Assembly: GCA_015485385.1 (NCBI GenBank)
Contig: WFTS01000056.1
Span: 1 to 32,047 of the forward strand
Reading direction: 5' to 3'
Origin: Kordiimonadales bacterium
GTDB lineage: Bacteria; Pseudomonadota; Alphaproteobacteria; Sphingomonadales; Kordiimonadaceae
DNA length: 32,047 nucleotides
Part shown: piece by piece, positions 14,541-23,200 of the stretch
How the letters are laid out: every line of letters begins with the position of its first letter
How positions within the stretch are numbered: the stretch's first letter is position 1
The notes under the pieces: generated by a model
The model's input: only the letters and a program-made list of their open reading frames with translations
Database searches by the model: none
What the model was told of the DNA's origin: nothing
Position numbers and translations under genes: made by a program

Positions 14541-15494
14541 TTGGGGACTTTAGGGAGCAACATAATCGACAATCTAACCAGCATCCATGAAGCGGTGATC
14601 ACCGTTGACCCCTTTGTACGGCTTATGCTTTCTGTATCCTTGGGCATTACAATGTTCAGTGTCGCATTAGGGCTGAAAATTTCAGATTTTGGCTTTGTTC
14701 GCAGTCATCCGCGCAGTATTTTAATTGGCACACTGGCTCAACTTTTGGCGCTGCCTTTAATGACACTGGGCTTGATTTTAATCTTAGAACCAACGCCCGG
14801 TATCGCGTTAGGGATGATCATTGTTGCTTGCTGCCCCGGCGGCAACGTTTCCAATTTACTGACCCGTATCGCCCACGGCGACACTGCCTATTCGGTCTCC
14901 CTAACCTTGGTATCGACGGCCTTTGTTGGCCTATTTTTACCGGCCGCTATTTTATTCTGGTCTGGGCTTTACGGCCCAACGGCCACCCTGCTGGACCAAA
15001 TAGATATCAACCGCGTGGATTTTATCATCACGACAACCATCAGCCTTTTGGGGCCTTTGCTGTTGGGCCTTGCCACTGTTTACCGCTGGCCCCTTATTGC
15101 TGAACGACTGAACAAAATATTAATGCCGGTGGCAATTGCCATCGTCGTGATTTTGGTAACGGTTGGCATTTTCACCAACATTGACCTGATCAAAAAATAT
15201 CTCACCACTTTGTACCCGTTGATCATTGGCTTTAATGCAGCAGCGTTTTTGCTGGGCTATATCATCGGAAAACTGTTCCTAAGTGCAGACAAAGTGCGGT
15301 CGCTAACCTTTGAAGTGGGCATCCAAAATACGGGGTTGGGGCTCATCATTGTTCTGGCACAGTTCGGCGGAGTGGGCAGTGCAGCGCTGGTTGTCGGGTC
15401 TTGGAGTATCTGGCATATGATCGCCGGGTTGATACTGGCCAATCTATACCGACTGTTTGACAGGTTTCACGCACAACAAAGCCCCGGCGAATAA
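14541..15494 (+). CDS. Bile acid:sodium symporter (BASS) family transporter
   Basis: A 317-residue integral membrane protein with about nine or ten hydrophobic segments. The family signature is near residues 92-108 (IIVACCPGGNVSNLLTR, with the crossing-helix CCPGGN motif). A second conserved stretch is EVGIQNTGLGLIIV near residue 259. It would import an organic anion with sodium; the ligand is unknown. The start is uncertain. The frame opens after a stop at 14517 and offers only TTG at 14541 (no ribosome binding site), then GTG at 14597. A good AGGGAG at 14552-14557 is followed by in-frame ATA (14562) and ATC (14565) instead of a standard start codon. It is divergent from the amidohydrolase gene, with about 200 bases between the starts. 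Confidence 0.9.
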   Translation: MGTLGSNIIDNLTSIHEAVITVDPFVRLMLSVSLGITMFSVALGLKISDFGFVRSHPRSILIGTLAQLLALPLMTLGLILILEPTPGIALGMIIVACCPGGNVSNLLTRIAHGDTAYSVSLTLVSTAFVGLFLPAAILFWSGLYGPTATLLDQIDINRVDFIITTTISLLGPLLLGLATVYRWPLIAERLNKILMPVAIAIVVILVTVGIFTNIDLIKKYLTTLYPLIIGFNAAAFLLGYIIGKLFLSADKVRSLTFEVGIQNTGLGLIIVLAQFGGVGSAALVVGSWSIWHMIAGLILANLYRLFDRFHAQQSPGE

Positions 15495-15596
15495 GGCACG
15501 CTTCCCGGATAATACGGCACACTAACAGGGCCACCCTATAGGCTTTGCCGCTATGCTGACGCGGTATAAAACACTAAGCTAAAGCTGCGCTCGCCA

Positions 15597-16127
15597 TCAT
15601 TTCGGGGGCGAAACCTGTCCATCATAGGGTTTGTCGCGTTTGACATAGCCTAAAATCACATCATCGGTTATCAGGCCAAAACGGGCAGAATCTTCACTGC
15701 CCGGATGCCCAAGCAGAAGATAGCCTTCCAGTGGTTTTTTGCTCAGTTTTTCCAAACGCTTCTTGGCAAAACGCAAAACCCGGTACGGCTTTCCAAACGG
15801 AGTTTTGGCCGCAACATCATTGATAAGCACCTGACCATTTTGGGCAATCCGCAGCGTATCACCGGGCATACCCCAAATTTGCTTGATAATAGCGTTCGGC
15901 CTTGAAGGATGGGTAAACAGCATAAAATCATACCGGCTTGGGCGACCGCAACCGGGTGTATGGACGGATATTTTTTGGCCGTCCCACAAAAGGCCATCTA
16001 AAGAATCGCCCGTGATTGTGGTATCAATAACCGTGCAAGGCGCCTCAGCAAGCAGAAGCGAAACCCACAGAAACGCTGTAACAATAGCCATGAAAAGGCC
16101 TTTCGTCTGTTTGGTTGCGTTCTTCAC
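15597..16127 (-). CDS. Divergent S26-family signal peptidase-like membrane protein
   Basis: A 176-residue protein with one N-terminal membrane anchor (about residues 11-27, preceded by Lys residues). A periplasmic domain follows that matches the S26 peptidase layout. TGDSLDGLLWDGQKI has Ser42 in the place of the catalytic Ser of GxSMxPTL. AIIKQIWGMPGDTL has Lys82 in the place of the general-base Lys, next to the GMPGD turn. DSARFGLITDDVILGYV corresponds to the DSRxFG...I.G box. The SMxP motif is replaced by SLDG, so it is closer to TraF-like or accessory peptidases than to housekeeping LepB, and activity is not certain. The start is GTG with little ribosome binding site; an ATG at 16091 with AAAGG upstream is the alternative but loses the positive N terminus. 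Confidence 0.65.
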   Translation of the reverse strand: MKNATKQTKGLFMAIVTAFLWVSLLLAEAPCTVIDTTITGDSLDGLLWDGQKISVHTPGCGRPSRYDFMLFTHPSRPNAIIKQIWGMPGDTLRIAQNGQVLINDVAAKTPFGKPYRVLRFAKKRLEKLSKKPLEGYLLLGHPGSEDSARFGLITDDVILGYVKRDKPYDGQVSPPK

Positions 16128-16251
16128 CGATAAAGAGAAAAACAGCAGCGTATCTCCACTTTAAACTTGCAACATGGGTATTTTCAATCAAACTCGGCCC
16201 AAATTTTAAGGTTAATAGGGCACCTGCCAAATTATTAAGGATACATGTTTG

Positions 16252-16881
16252 ATGATACCAACCAAAGTCTATGCTGTTTTTCTGGCTGTTCTTATCGGAA
16301 TAGCCCCGTGTGTGATGGCGGACGCTGTCCAAGCAAAAGCGCAAAACACCGATGACTTAGAACAAAATACTGGCAACATTAAACTTGATGATCGCGGTGA
16401 CTTGCCTGTCCCCCACAATCTGACAGACCTTAAAAACCTTGGGCTTGCTTTGTGGGTTAAGTTTCACAAAGCCAACCTGCAAGCTTTCCGCTATGTCAGA
16501 GAGGCCGCGCAAGTTCAGGCTTACTCGCGGGTGTGCAAACGCCATAAACTCAATTTTTCCATGACCGAAATAACGCAGCTGTCAAACCACTATATTCAGA
16601 CGGCAATCCCTGTACACTTTGAAGAGCTGGAATATGCGCTGTTAAAACCCTTATCCAAAACAGACCAACGGGCTTTTTTTGAGGATATGTCCAGTGATAT
16701 TTATGGCTTTGAATATGGGTATCGCACCCACGAGCTTGAAAAATTAATCGACGCCAGCGATACAACCAACCAAACCTATTGCCGCAGCGTCGATGCTGCC
16801 TATAAGGATAGCTACATCGCTTTGCGGGCAACGGCCAAGCGAAGGCTTGCAGAAATGAAGGCTGCCCAAAACAAGAAATGA
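16252..16881 (+). CDS. Exported protein of unknown function
   Basis: I do not recognise this 209-residue protein. It has a clear signal peptide (MIPTKVYAVFLAVLIGIAPCVMADA, cleavage probably near ADA-VQA). The mature region is mostly helical and charged. It carries two Cys residues about 100 residues apart (in YSRVCKRHK and NQTYCRSVD) that could form a disulfide in the periplasm, and a Lys-rich C terminus. AAGG at 16237-16240 precedes both a TTG at 16249 and the ATG at 16252; ATG is preferred. It is divergent from the S26-like gene, with about 120 bases between them, so they may share a regulatory region. Whether it is a substrate of that peptidase is only a guess. Confidence 0.7.
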   Translation: MIPTKVYAVFLAVLIGIAPCVMADAVQAKAQNTDDLEQNTGNIKLDDRGDLPVPHNLTDLKNLGLALWVKFHKANLQAFRYVREAAQVQAYSRVCKRHKLNFSMTEITQLSNHYIQTAIPVHFEELEYALLKPLSKTDQRAFFEDMSSDIYGFEYGYRTHELEKLIDASDTTNQTYCRSVDAAYKDSYIALRATAKRRLAEMKAAQNKK

Positions 16882-16981
16882 TTTGCCCTATGTCAAAGAA
16901 CAGCCACTAGAAACCCGTAATAGTAACGCCCATATATACTAGCGCCTATACTCGCGCCCTATTATACGTCTGCGTAAAGAA

Positions 16982-16998
16982 CACAGCTTGCGGCTGTG
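16982..16998 (+). promoter_or_regulatory. Hairpin in the leader of the desaturase gene
   Basis: CACAGC and GCTGTG form a perfect 6-bp stem with a five-base loop, 25 bases before the AAGGAG ribosome binding site of the desaturase. Upstream, 16930-16965 holds three imperfect repeats of a CGCC...TATA pattern that could include the promoter -10. Function is unknown. Confidence 0.3.
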
Positions 16999-17035
16999 AG
17001 CAAGGCGACAAACGGCAGTGAACAAGGAGACAAAA

Positions 17036-18130
17036 ATGTCTGCGCCAAAGAAAACTGAGGAGTTTCCATTACGAGAGGCCCGGCAGATTGTAAAAGACTT
17101 GCAGACCCGCAATCCCGTGATTTATTGGGTGGATTTTCTTGTCTCGATCACTGTCGGCTGGTCAGCGGTCGCAGTGGCAGCGCTTAGCCCTGTTTTTTCT
17201 GTGGTTCAGATTGCAGCCCTTGCGGTTGCGACTGTCGCCATGTACCGCGCGGTTCTGTTCATTCATGAACTTTCACATATGCGGCGCGGCACCTTCAAGC
17301 TGTTCCGCCTTGTTTGGAATATCTTGTGCGGTCTGCCGCTACAGGTGCCGTCCTTCACTTATGCAGGCGTCCATATCGACCACCATAAACCGCAAATATA
17401 CGGAACCAAAGAAGACGGCGAATATCTACCAATTGGGATAGAGCCCCCTTGGAAACTGCTTTTATTTATTGCCGCATCTGTGTTCCCGCCGTTTGTTTTG
17501 GCCTTCCGCTTTATCGTGATAACCCCACTGTCGTACCTGCACCCCAAATTTAGGGCTTGGGTATGGCGCCATGCGTCTTCGCTGACGGTTGATCTGATGT
17601 ATGCGCGCCCCGAAAGCACCAAGCAGAATGACCGGACTTGGCGCCTGCAAGAATTTGGTGCATTTCTCTATGGTGCCTCGGCCCTGACAGCGTGGTATTT
17701 GGGCTATCTCCCCGGTGCGTTCCTTGTTGTTTGGTATATTGTGACAGGGCTTGTTCTGCTATTGAACACCGTGCGTACCTTTGTGGCACATGCCTATAAA
17801 AACCCTGGCGACAAACGCATGACACGCTCGGAAGAATTTTTCGATTCTATAGATGTGCCGGGCAATAGTTTCATCAGTTCTCTGTGGGCGCCGGTCGGAC
17901 TTAGGTTTCACGCCACACATCATTTATTCCCGTCGATGCCCTATCATAATCTAGGAAAGGCGCGGCGTAAGTTGATCGCTGAACTAGAAGATAACGAGCC
18001 CTATCTGCGCTCGACCCGCAAAAACCTGTTTTCAGCCCTCGCAAGGATGATCCGGGAAGCCAGAGACGCACAGCGGGCCCAAAAAGCCGCCACTACGGAG
18101 GAAAACACGCCGAATTCAGCCGCCGTTTAG
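17036..18130 (+). CDS. Membrane fatty acid desaturase family protein
   Basis: A 364-residue integral membrane di-iron enzyme. The histidine boxes are present: HELSH (residues 77-81), HIDHH (113-117) and HATHH (292-296), the last followed by LFPSMPYHNLG, as usual in FA_desaturase proteins. Hydrophobic segments lie at about 30-70, 95-105, 140-165 and 215-245. It would insert a double bond or hydroxyl in an acyl chain or related lipid using O2; the exact substrate and position cannot be told. The start at 17036 is chosen because AAGGAGA lies six bases upstream; a GTG at 17018 precedes that site. It is tail to tail with the ABC exporter, and the two stop codons overlap. Confidence 0.9.
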   Translation: MSAPKKTEEFPLREARQIVKDLQTRNPVIYWVDFLVSITVGWSAVAVAALSPVFSVVQIAALAVATVAMYRAVLFIHELSHMRRGTFKLFRLVWNILCGLPLQVPSFTYAGVHIDHHKPQIYGTKEDGEYLPIGIEPPWKLLLFIAASVFPPFVLAFRFIVITPLSYLHPKFRAWVWRHASSLTVDLMYARPESTKQNDRTWRLQEFGAFLYGASALTAWYLGYLPGAFLVVWYIVTGLVLLLNTVRTFVAHAYKNPGDKRMTRSEEFFDSIDVPGNSFISSLWAPVGLRFHATHHLFPSMPYHNLGKARRKLIAELEDNEPYLRSTRKNLFSALARMIREARDAQRAQKAATTEENTPNSAAV

Positions 18131-20022
18131 GCCGTATCAGTGGCGGCCGCAGGGGCTATACGGGCGTCCTCAAGCGCTTCGAGTTCAACCAATTTGGCTT
18201 TCACTTCAGTGGCTTCTTGTTGGCGTTGCCACATAGCATGATAGACGCCGCCCAGAGCCAGCAAAGCGTCATGGGTGCCGCGCTCGATAATTTCGCCTGC
18301 ATCCATCACCAAAATCTCGTCTGCGTTGATCACGGTTGAAAGCCGGTGCGCGATCACAATCGTGGTACGCCCTTTTGAAATTGTCTCAAGCGCCGCTTGA
18401 ATATCACGCTCGGTATGGCTATCAAGCGCTGAGGTCGCTTCGTCCAGCAGCAAAATAGACGGATTTTTAAGGATCGTACGCGCAATAGCCACACGCTGTT
18501 TTTCGCCGCCGGACAATTTTAGGCCGCGCTCTCCAACTTGCGAGGCATAGCCTTCCGGCAAAGTCTCGATAAACTCGTGGATCTGCGCAAGCTTGGCGGC
18601 TTCTTCCACTTCGGCATCTGAGGCCGAGGGCCTTCCGTAACGAATATTATAGCGAATATCATCATTGAACAGCACCGTATCTTGCGGCACCACGCCAATA
18701 TGGTCCCGCACACTTTTTTGCGTCAGGGTACGGACATCCTGCCCATCCACCAGCACTTGGCCTGATGTGATATCGTAAAAGCGAAACAAGATACGCGAAA
18801 TGGTCGATTTCCCAGCACCGCTTGCGCCCACGATGGCTGTTGTCGTACCAGCAGGCACTTTGAAGCTGATCCCATTCAGAATTTTACGGTTTTCAGCATA
18901 ATGGAAATGCACATCTTTAAATTCAACCGCACCGCCAGAAGCTTTCAGCGGCCTCGCACCGGGCACGTCTGCCACGTCTGATTTTGTCGTGATCACCTCA
19001 AACATTTTTTCCATGTCGGTCAGCGATTGTTTGATCTCGCGGTACACAAAACCAAGGAAATTTAGCGGCATATAAATTTGGATAAGAAGCGAGTTCACCA
19101 GCACAAATTCCCCGATGGTGAAATGCCCGGAAAGCACACCTTGCGCCGCCATCCACAAGACGACCACCAGCCCAAGTGCGATGATCGCCCCCTGCCCGAT
19201 ATTCAACAGTGTGAGCGACAGTTGGCTGCGTACAGCCGCGCTTTCATAGCGTTCCAGCGCCATATCATAGCGATTGGCCTCATGTTCCTCGTTGGTGAAA
19301 TATTTCACCGTCTCGAAATTCAACAGGCTATCAACCGCCTTTGTATTGGCTTTGGTATCCTGCGTGTTCATCTCGCGGCGAAACTTTAGCCGCCAGTCCG
19401 TAATCGCCATGGTAAAATATATATAACTAACAAGGCATGTGAAGGTAACCGCCGCATAGACGATACCGAATTTCACCCAAAAAATACTTGTGATCAGGAT
19501 GATCTCTAACAGTGTTGGCAGAATGTTAAACAGCATGAAACGCAGCAGGAAATCAATGCCTCGGGTGCCGCGCTCAATCACGCGGCTTAAACCGCCAGTT
19601 TTACGGTCAAGGTGATATGCAAGTGACAGATTGTGCAAATGGCGAAATGTGTTCAGCGCTATAGACCTAAGGGCATGTTGGCCCACTTTGACAAACACGG
19701 CATCGCGCAGTTCCCCAAATACCAAAGCCAGCACACGGGCAACACCGTACCCGATTATCAATCCAAGCGGTACAACTGCGGCCATGGTTTTGCCAGAGGG
19801 CGTCCCGCCGGGGGCCAAAACATCAACCGCGTCTTTAAATAGAAACGGGATATAAACCCCGATCAGTTTGGCAAGGACCAACAGCGACAAGGCCGCGACA
19901 ACGCGCACGCGCAAATCCAGACGACCCTTCGCCCACAGATACGGCAAAAGGTTTTTTACCGTTTCCCAGTGGCTTACTTTGCTCTCGTATGGGATTTCGT
20001 CAGTTGGCCGGGGAGGCGACAT
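18127..20022 (-). CDS. Atm1/ABCB7-type ABC exporter (fused permease and ATPase)
   Basis: A 631-residue half-transporter that should work as a homodimer in the inner membrane. The six-helix TM domain spans about residues 35-330. It contains Atm1-subfamily stretches LAYHLDRKTGGLSRVIERGTRG and DSLLNFETVKYFTNE, the latter in the region that binds glutathione-type ligands in characterised Atm1 proteins. The ATPase domain has Walker A GASGAGKST (399-407), Q-loop Gln447, signature LSGGE (503-507), Walker B ILLLDE (523-528) and H-loop His559. Characterised bacterial relatives export glutathione-metal or persulfide compounds and protect against heavy metals; that role is inferred here. The TAA stop shares bases with the desaturase TAG. 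Confidence 0.92.
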   Translation of the reverse strand: MSPPRPTDEIPYESKVSHWETVKNLLPYLWAKGRLDLRVRVVAALSLLVLAKLIGVYIPFLFKDAVDVLAPGGTPSGKTMAAVVPLGLIIGYGVARVLALVFGELRDAVFVKVGQHALRSIALNTFRHLHNLSLAYHLDRKTGGLSRVIERGTRGIDFLLRFMLFNILPTLLEIILITSIFWVKFGIVYAAVTFTCLVSYIYFTMAITDWRLKFRREMNTQDTKANTKAVDSLLNFETVKYFTNEEHEANRYDMALERYESAAVRSQLSLTLLNIGQGAIIALGLVVVLWMAAQGVLSGHFTIGEFVLVNSLLIQIYMPLNFLGFVYREIKQSLTDMEKMFEVITTKSDVADVPGARPLKASGGAVEFKDVHFHYAENRKILNGISFKVPAGTTTAIVGASGAGKSTISRILFRFYDITSGQVLVDGQDVRTLTQKSVRDHIGVVPQDTVLFNDDIRYNIRYGRPSASDAEVEEAAKLAQIHEFIETLPEGYASQVGERGLKLSGGEKQRVAIARTILKNPSILLLDEATSALDSHTERDIQAALETISKGRTTIVIAHRLSTVINADEILVMDAGEIIERGTHDALLALGGVYHAMWQRQQEATEVKAKLVELEALEDARIAPAAATDTA

Positions 20023-20171
20023 GGTGCGATCCTATCTCTACAGGGCTGGAGTATCCTTGTAGCGGACATTACCAGACTCTGACCAATTTATTTGATCAGA
20101 CCACAATATTTGGCGAGTCACCGTTTATTTTCAAGTCGTATCACGTTGAAAGTTTGCCGCTGGCTTAAAGC

Positions 20172-21218
20172 TTAGGGGAAATAAGCTTCCAACAGTGTGA
20201 TACCTGCCAAGCTGAAAAGCAGCAAAAGGATCGTCTGTCCCCCCAGCGCCAAAAGCGGCCTTGGCCCTACGCTGAACAAATCGCCCAAATTGGTTTTTAC
20301 GCCCAAGGCCGCAACCGCTGTGATCAAGCACCAGCGCGATGCCTCTGATATTGCGGCTACCAATGGGGCGGGGATAAATCCAAAACTATTGATAATCACA
20401 AGCGCAACGAAACTGATGAGAAACAGTGGTAATAAAGGCGTTTTTACCCCGTTCGCGCTCTCGCCGCGCTCTTTCTTAAACAATAGGCCAATGATCACCA
20501 CCGCAGGCACCAAAGCCGCAACACGCATTAATTTAACAATCGCCGCTGTTTCGCCTGATACATCAGAATAGGCATAGCCTGCACCAATCACTTGCGCCAC
20601 ATCATGAATGGTGGTGCCAAAGAAAATTCCAGCGTCGCGGTCGTTGAGGCCAATGTAATGTGCAAGCGGCGGATACAGGATCATCGCCAAAGTGCTGAAG
20701 GCGGTAACCCCCGCCACCACCAGAATTGTGTTACGTTCACGGCTTTCACTGCGCGGCAACACGGCAGATATCGCCAGCGCCGCAGAAGCCCCGCAAATGG
20801 CAACCGCCCCCGCTGATAAAACCGCAAATGAAGAGGGTAACTTGAGCGCTCGGCCAATGGCCCAGCCACCCGTGATGGTCACAGTCACCCCTGCGATGAC
20901 CAGTAAAACAACCGGCGTACCAAGTGCTGATAGGTCGCCAACTGTTAGGCGCACGCCCAAAAAGGCTACGCCGATGCGCAAAATCACTTTAGAAGAAAAA
21001 GCAATACCGTGCTGGCATTTAACATCCTTGGACAAGAAATTAAACGCCATGCCAAACAGAAGTGCGAACAACATGGTAGGGCCGCCATAACTGCTGGCCA
21101 CAAATTTTGATGCCATTGCGAGCACAAGCGCCAACAAAAGCCCCGGCAGGTTCGCGCGGGATGTTGCAACAAAAGCCGACAGATGGTCTGCTAACGCACT
21201 AGATTTTGGGGACTTCAT
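20172..21218 (-). CDS. YeiH family putative sulfate exporter / transporter
   Basis: A 348-residue polytopic inner-membrane protein of the YeiH (UPF0324) family, with about ten hydrophobic segments. Family stretches include FLGVRLTVGDL, GRALKLPSSFAVLSAGAVAICGASAALAISAVLP (near residue 130) and FFGTTIHDVAQVIGAGYAYS (near residue 200). Members are annotated as sulfate or sulfonate-linked exporters, often beside LysR regulators, but experimental support is thin; no LysR gene is visible here. The gene ends about 150 bases before the ABC exporter start on the same strand, and that gap shows no clear terminator. Family assignment is firm; substrate is unknown. Confidence 0.88.
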   Translation of the reverse strand: MKSPKSSALADHLSAFVATSRANLPGLLLALVLAMASKFVASSYGGPTMLFALLFGMAFNFLSKDVKCQHGIAFSSKVILRIGVAFLGVRLTVGDLSALGTPVVLLVIAGVTVTITGGWAIGRALKLPSSFAVLSAGAVAICGASAALAISAVLPRSESRERNTILVVAGVTAFSTLAMILYPPLAHYIGLNDRDAGIFFGTTIHDVAQVIGAGYAYSDVSGETAAIVKLMRVAALVPAVVIIGLLFKKERGESANGVKTPLLPLFLISFVALVIINSFGFIPAPLVAAISEASRWCLITAVAALGVKTNLGDLFSVGPRPLLALGGQTILLLLFSLAGITLLEAYFP

Positions 21219-21252
21219 AAACGATTTCTCACAAGAAACGCCTTAAGCGCTT

Positions 21253-21501
21253 TTATTCAGCCATCACGCCCGGTGTCTGAGCATGTGACTTCCGGCGATC
21301 CCTTTTTAAAACCATCCTCATGTTTAATCGTTTAATGGCTTCACTGCCAGTTTTTACGAATAAAAACGGGAATATTCCGTGGATCAAACAAGCAAAGCCG
21401 CAAACCAACATTTCGCCGGCAAAGGAAAAAGCCTGCCCCATGTGGCCAAAATATGATTCTCCGACAGTTGCAGGATGTTCTGTGAAAAGTCTCTTGAGCA
21501 T
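21253..21501 (-). CDS. DUF6356 small membrane protein
   Basis: An 82-residue protein that matches the DUF6356 pattern I know from alphaproteobacteria. It begins with FTEHPATVGESYFGHMGQA, followed by a hydrophobic stretch (GEMLVCGFACLIHGIFPFLF) and a basic C-terminal part (KTGSEAIKRLNMRMVLKRDRR). It has one or two membrane segments and no known function. GGAGA lies eight bases before the ATG. It ends 34 bases before the YeiH-family gene on the same strand, so the two may be co-transcribed. A candidate -10 (TATACT) lies at 21539-21544. Confidence 0.85.
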   Translation of the reverse strand: MLKRLFTEHPATVGESYFGHMGQAFSFAGEMLVCGFACLIHGIFPFLFVKTGSEAIKRLNMRMVLKRDRRKSHAQTPGVMAE

Positions 21502-21804
21502 TTATCTTGTCTCCGCTTCCAACTGGATTCCGAAGATAAGTATAGCCGAAAACGAGTGAAAAATATTGATCTAGTTTAGGGGGGCTCGCCCTATTAAATA
21601 GAATTAAAATCTATTATTCAAAGTTTATCTAAGGAATATTTTTTAGTTAAAATATTATGAACAGATACAATCTTCTAATATTATATTTATTCTACTAACA
21701 AAGCTGTTGTTCGCCCTTGCGAATGGGCAAGGCAAACGCCCCTTAACCCGCCCACTAATATTCAGCTCGCTAATATTCAACCCGTTAATATCCCGCAACG
21801 CGTG
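21502..21804. other. AT-rich intergenic region
   Basis: About 300 bases without a gene, between the aminotransferase stop and the DUF6356 start, both on the minus strand. The middle (about 21580-21710) is strikingly AT-rich compared with both sides. Closer to the aminotransferase a 6-bp hairpin (CCTTGC at 21715-21720, GCAAGG at 21727-21732) could be part of a terminator but lacks a T tract. A candidate -10 for DUF6356, TATACT on the minus strand, is at 21539-21544, with no good -35. I see no RNA gene or short ORF I can support. Confidence 0.5.
21753..21797. repeat. Three imperfect 15-bp tandem units after the aminotransferase gene
   Basis: Units at 21753-21767, 21768-21782 and 21783-21797 share the core YTAATAT followed by TC or CC, with period 15. 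They lie directly downstream of the aminotransferase stop. Role unknown. Confidence 0.65.
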
Positions 21805-22980
21805 TTAAGCCGCAAATACAGACTTAGCGGCTGCTAGAGCAGCGGCACCCGAGGCGGGATACTGGTGTCGGTTCAAAGCGTCTGCCAAGGCCGTAAGGCA
21901 GAGCTCAACATTAGCAGGCGTAGCACTAGATCCCATCAAGCCGATACGCCAAACCTTGCCAGCCATCGGGCCAAGGCCAGCACCAATTTCCAGATCAAAC
22001 GCTGCCAGCAAATGCGCGCGCACAGACGCTTCATCCACCCCCTCTGGTACAATCACAGCATTCAGCATCGGCAGCCGAATATCCGCGTCCACAAGGAACT
22101 TCAACCCCATTGCCTCAAGCCCTGCGGCAAGGGCAGTGTGTGTCGTCTGGTGTCGTTGCCACGCGGCCTCTAGCCCTTCTTCAGAGATCATCACCAACGC
22201 TTCATGCAATGCATACAAAGCATTCACCGGCGCGGTATGGTGGTAGCTTCTGCCGCCTTCGCCGTCCCAATAATTCATCACCAGCGTTAAATCAAGAAAC
22301 CAGCTCCGCACAGGGCTGGTGCGGGCGCGGACTTTATCCAGTGCTTTTTCTGAAAAAGAAACCGGCGACAGGCCCGGCGTGCAAGACAAGCATTTTTGCG
22401 ACCCTGAATATATAGCGTCGATCCCCCAAGCGTCCATGCGAACTGGCACACCGCCAAGGCTGGTCACGGCATCAACAATAGTGAGGCAATTATGCGCTTG
22501 TGCAAGCTTGCACAGTGCTTCGGCATCTGCCAACACACCCGTTGATGTCTCTGCGTGGACAAATGCCAGTATTTTGGCTTCACTGTGGGCTTCAAGTGCG
22601 GCTTCAACGTCCGCTAAATCTGGAGCTTCCCCCCATTGAACATCAACCAAAACGGCAATGCCGCCCGCGCGCACAATATTTTCTCGCATCCGGTCCCCGA
22701 ACACACCGTTCCTAACAACGACCACCGTGTCGCCTTCTTCGACCAAATTTAAAAAGCAGGTTTCCATACCCGCAGAACCGGGCGCAGATACCGGGAAGGT
22801 TAACCTGTTTTCGGTTTGAAACAGGTCTTTTAGACCGCCTTTCACCTCGTCCATCATACGCTGAAACTCAGGATCCAAATGCCCAAGTGTCGGGCGCGCC
22901 ATCGCGCTTAGGATACGCTCTGATACATCCGATGGACCGGGGCCCATAAGGGTGCGTTTTGAGGGGATGAAAGACTGCAT
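21805..22980 (-). CDS. Class V aminotransferase, alanine-/serine-glyoxylate transaminase type
   Basis: A 391-residue PLP enzyme. The opening LMGPGPSDVSERILSAMARPTLGHLDPEF is characteristic of alanine-glyoxylate and serine-glyoxylate aminotransferases. SAPGSAGMET (about residues 65-74) binds the PLP phosphate. HAETSTGVL and VDAVTSLGGVP (Asp170) hold the pyridine ring. Lys196 in YSGSQKCLSCTPGLSPVSF is the Schiff-base lysine. It would transfer an amino group to glyoxylate from Ala or Ser, as in photorespiration-like or C1/glycine metabolism. The start at 22980 (MQSFIPSK) has GGAG at suitable spacing. Longer in-frame starts at 23001 and 23229 exist, but the extra residues look non-coding and would run into the cytochrome gene. 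Confidence 0.9.
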   Translation of the reverse strand: MQSFIPSKRTLMGPGPSDVSERILSAMARPTLGHLDPEFQRMMDEVKGGLKDLFQTENRLTFPVSAPGSAGMETCFLNLVEEGDTVVVVRNGVFGDRMRENIVRAGGIAVLVDVQWGEAPDLADVEAALEAHSEAKILAFVHAETSTGVLADAEALCKLAQAHNCLTIVDAVTSLGGVPVRMDAWGIDAIYSGSQKCLSCTPGLSPVSFSEKALDKVRARTSPVRSWFLDLTLVMNYWDGEGGRSYHHTAPVNALYALHEALVMISEEGLEAAWQRHQTTHTALAAGLEAMGLKFLVDADIRLPMLNAVIVPEGVDEASVRAHLLAAFDLEIGAGLGPMAGKVWRIGLMGSSATPANVELCLTALADALNRHQYPASGAAALAAAKSVFAA

Positions 22981-23200
22981 GAATGGCTCCGTATGTTGCA
23001 TTTCTAAAGCGTTGCCTTGTTGATATAGCTGGATACCGCCGCTTGTAAAGCAACCACCACAAGCAATATAAAAAAGAAACGGAAAACAGTTAGAAAAGAG
23101 ACAGAAAAGAGGCAAAAAAGTTCGCTTTGGGCTTGTGTTAAAGCCCCTTTTGTCTACACTTCTGGCGAAATATGTAGCGTTTACCAGATAGGCCCACCAC

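Noticed and set aside
17018-17035. GTG start for the desaturase
   Set aside because: The AAGGAGA ribosome binding site lies downstream of that GTG and correctly positions the ATG at 17036.
21715-21732. Rho-independent terminator of the aminotransferase gene
   Set aside because: The stem is only 6 bp and no T tract follows on the minus strand, so it is mentioned in the intergenic entry but not called as a terminator.
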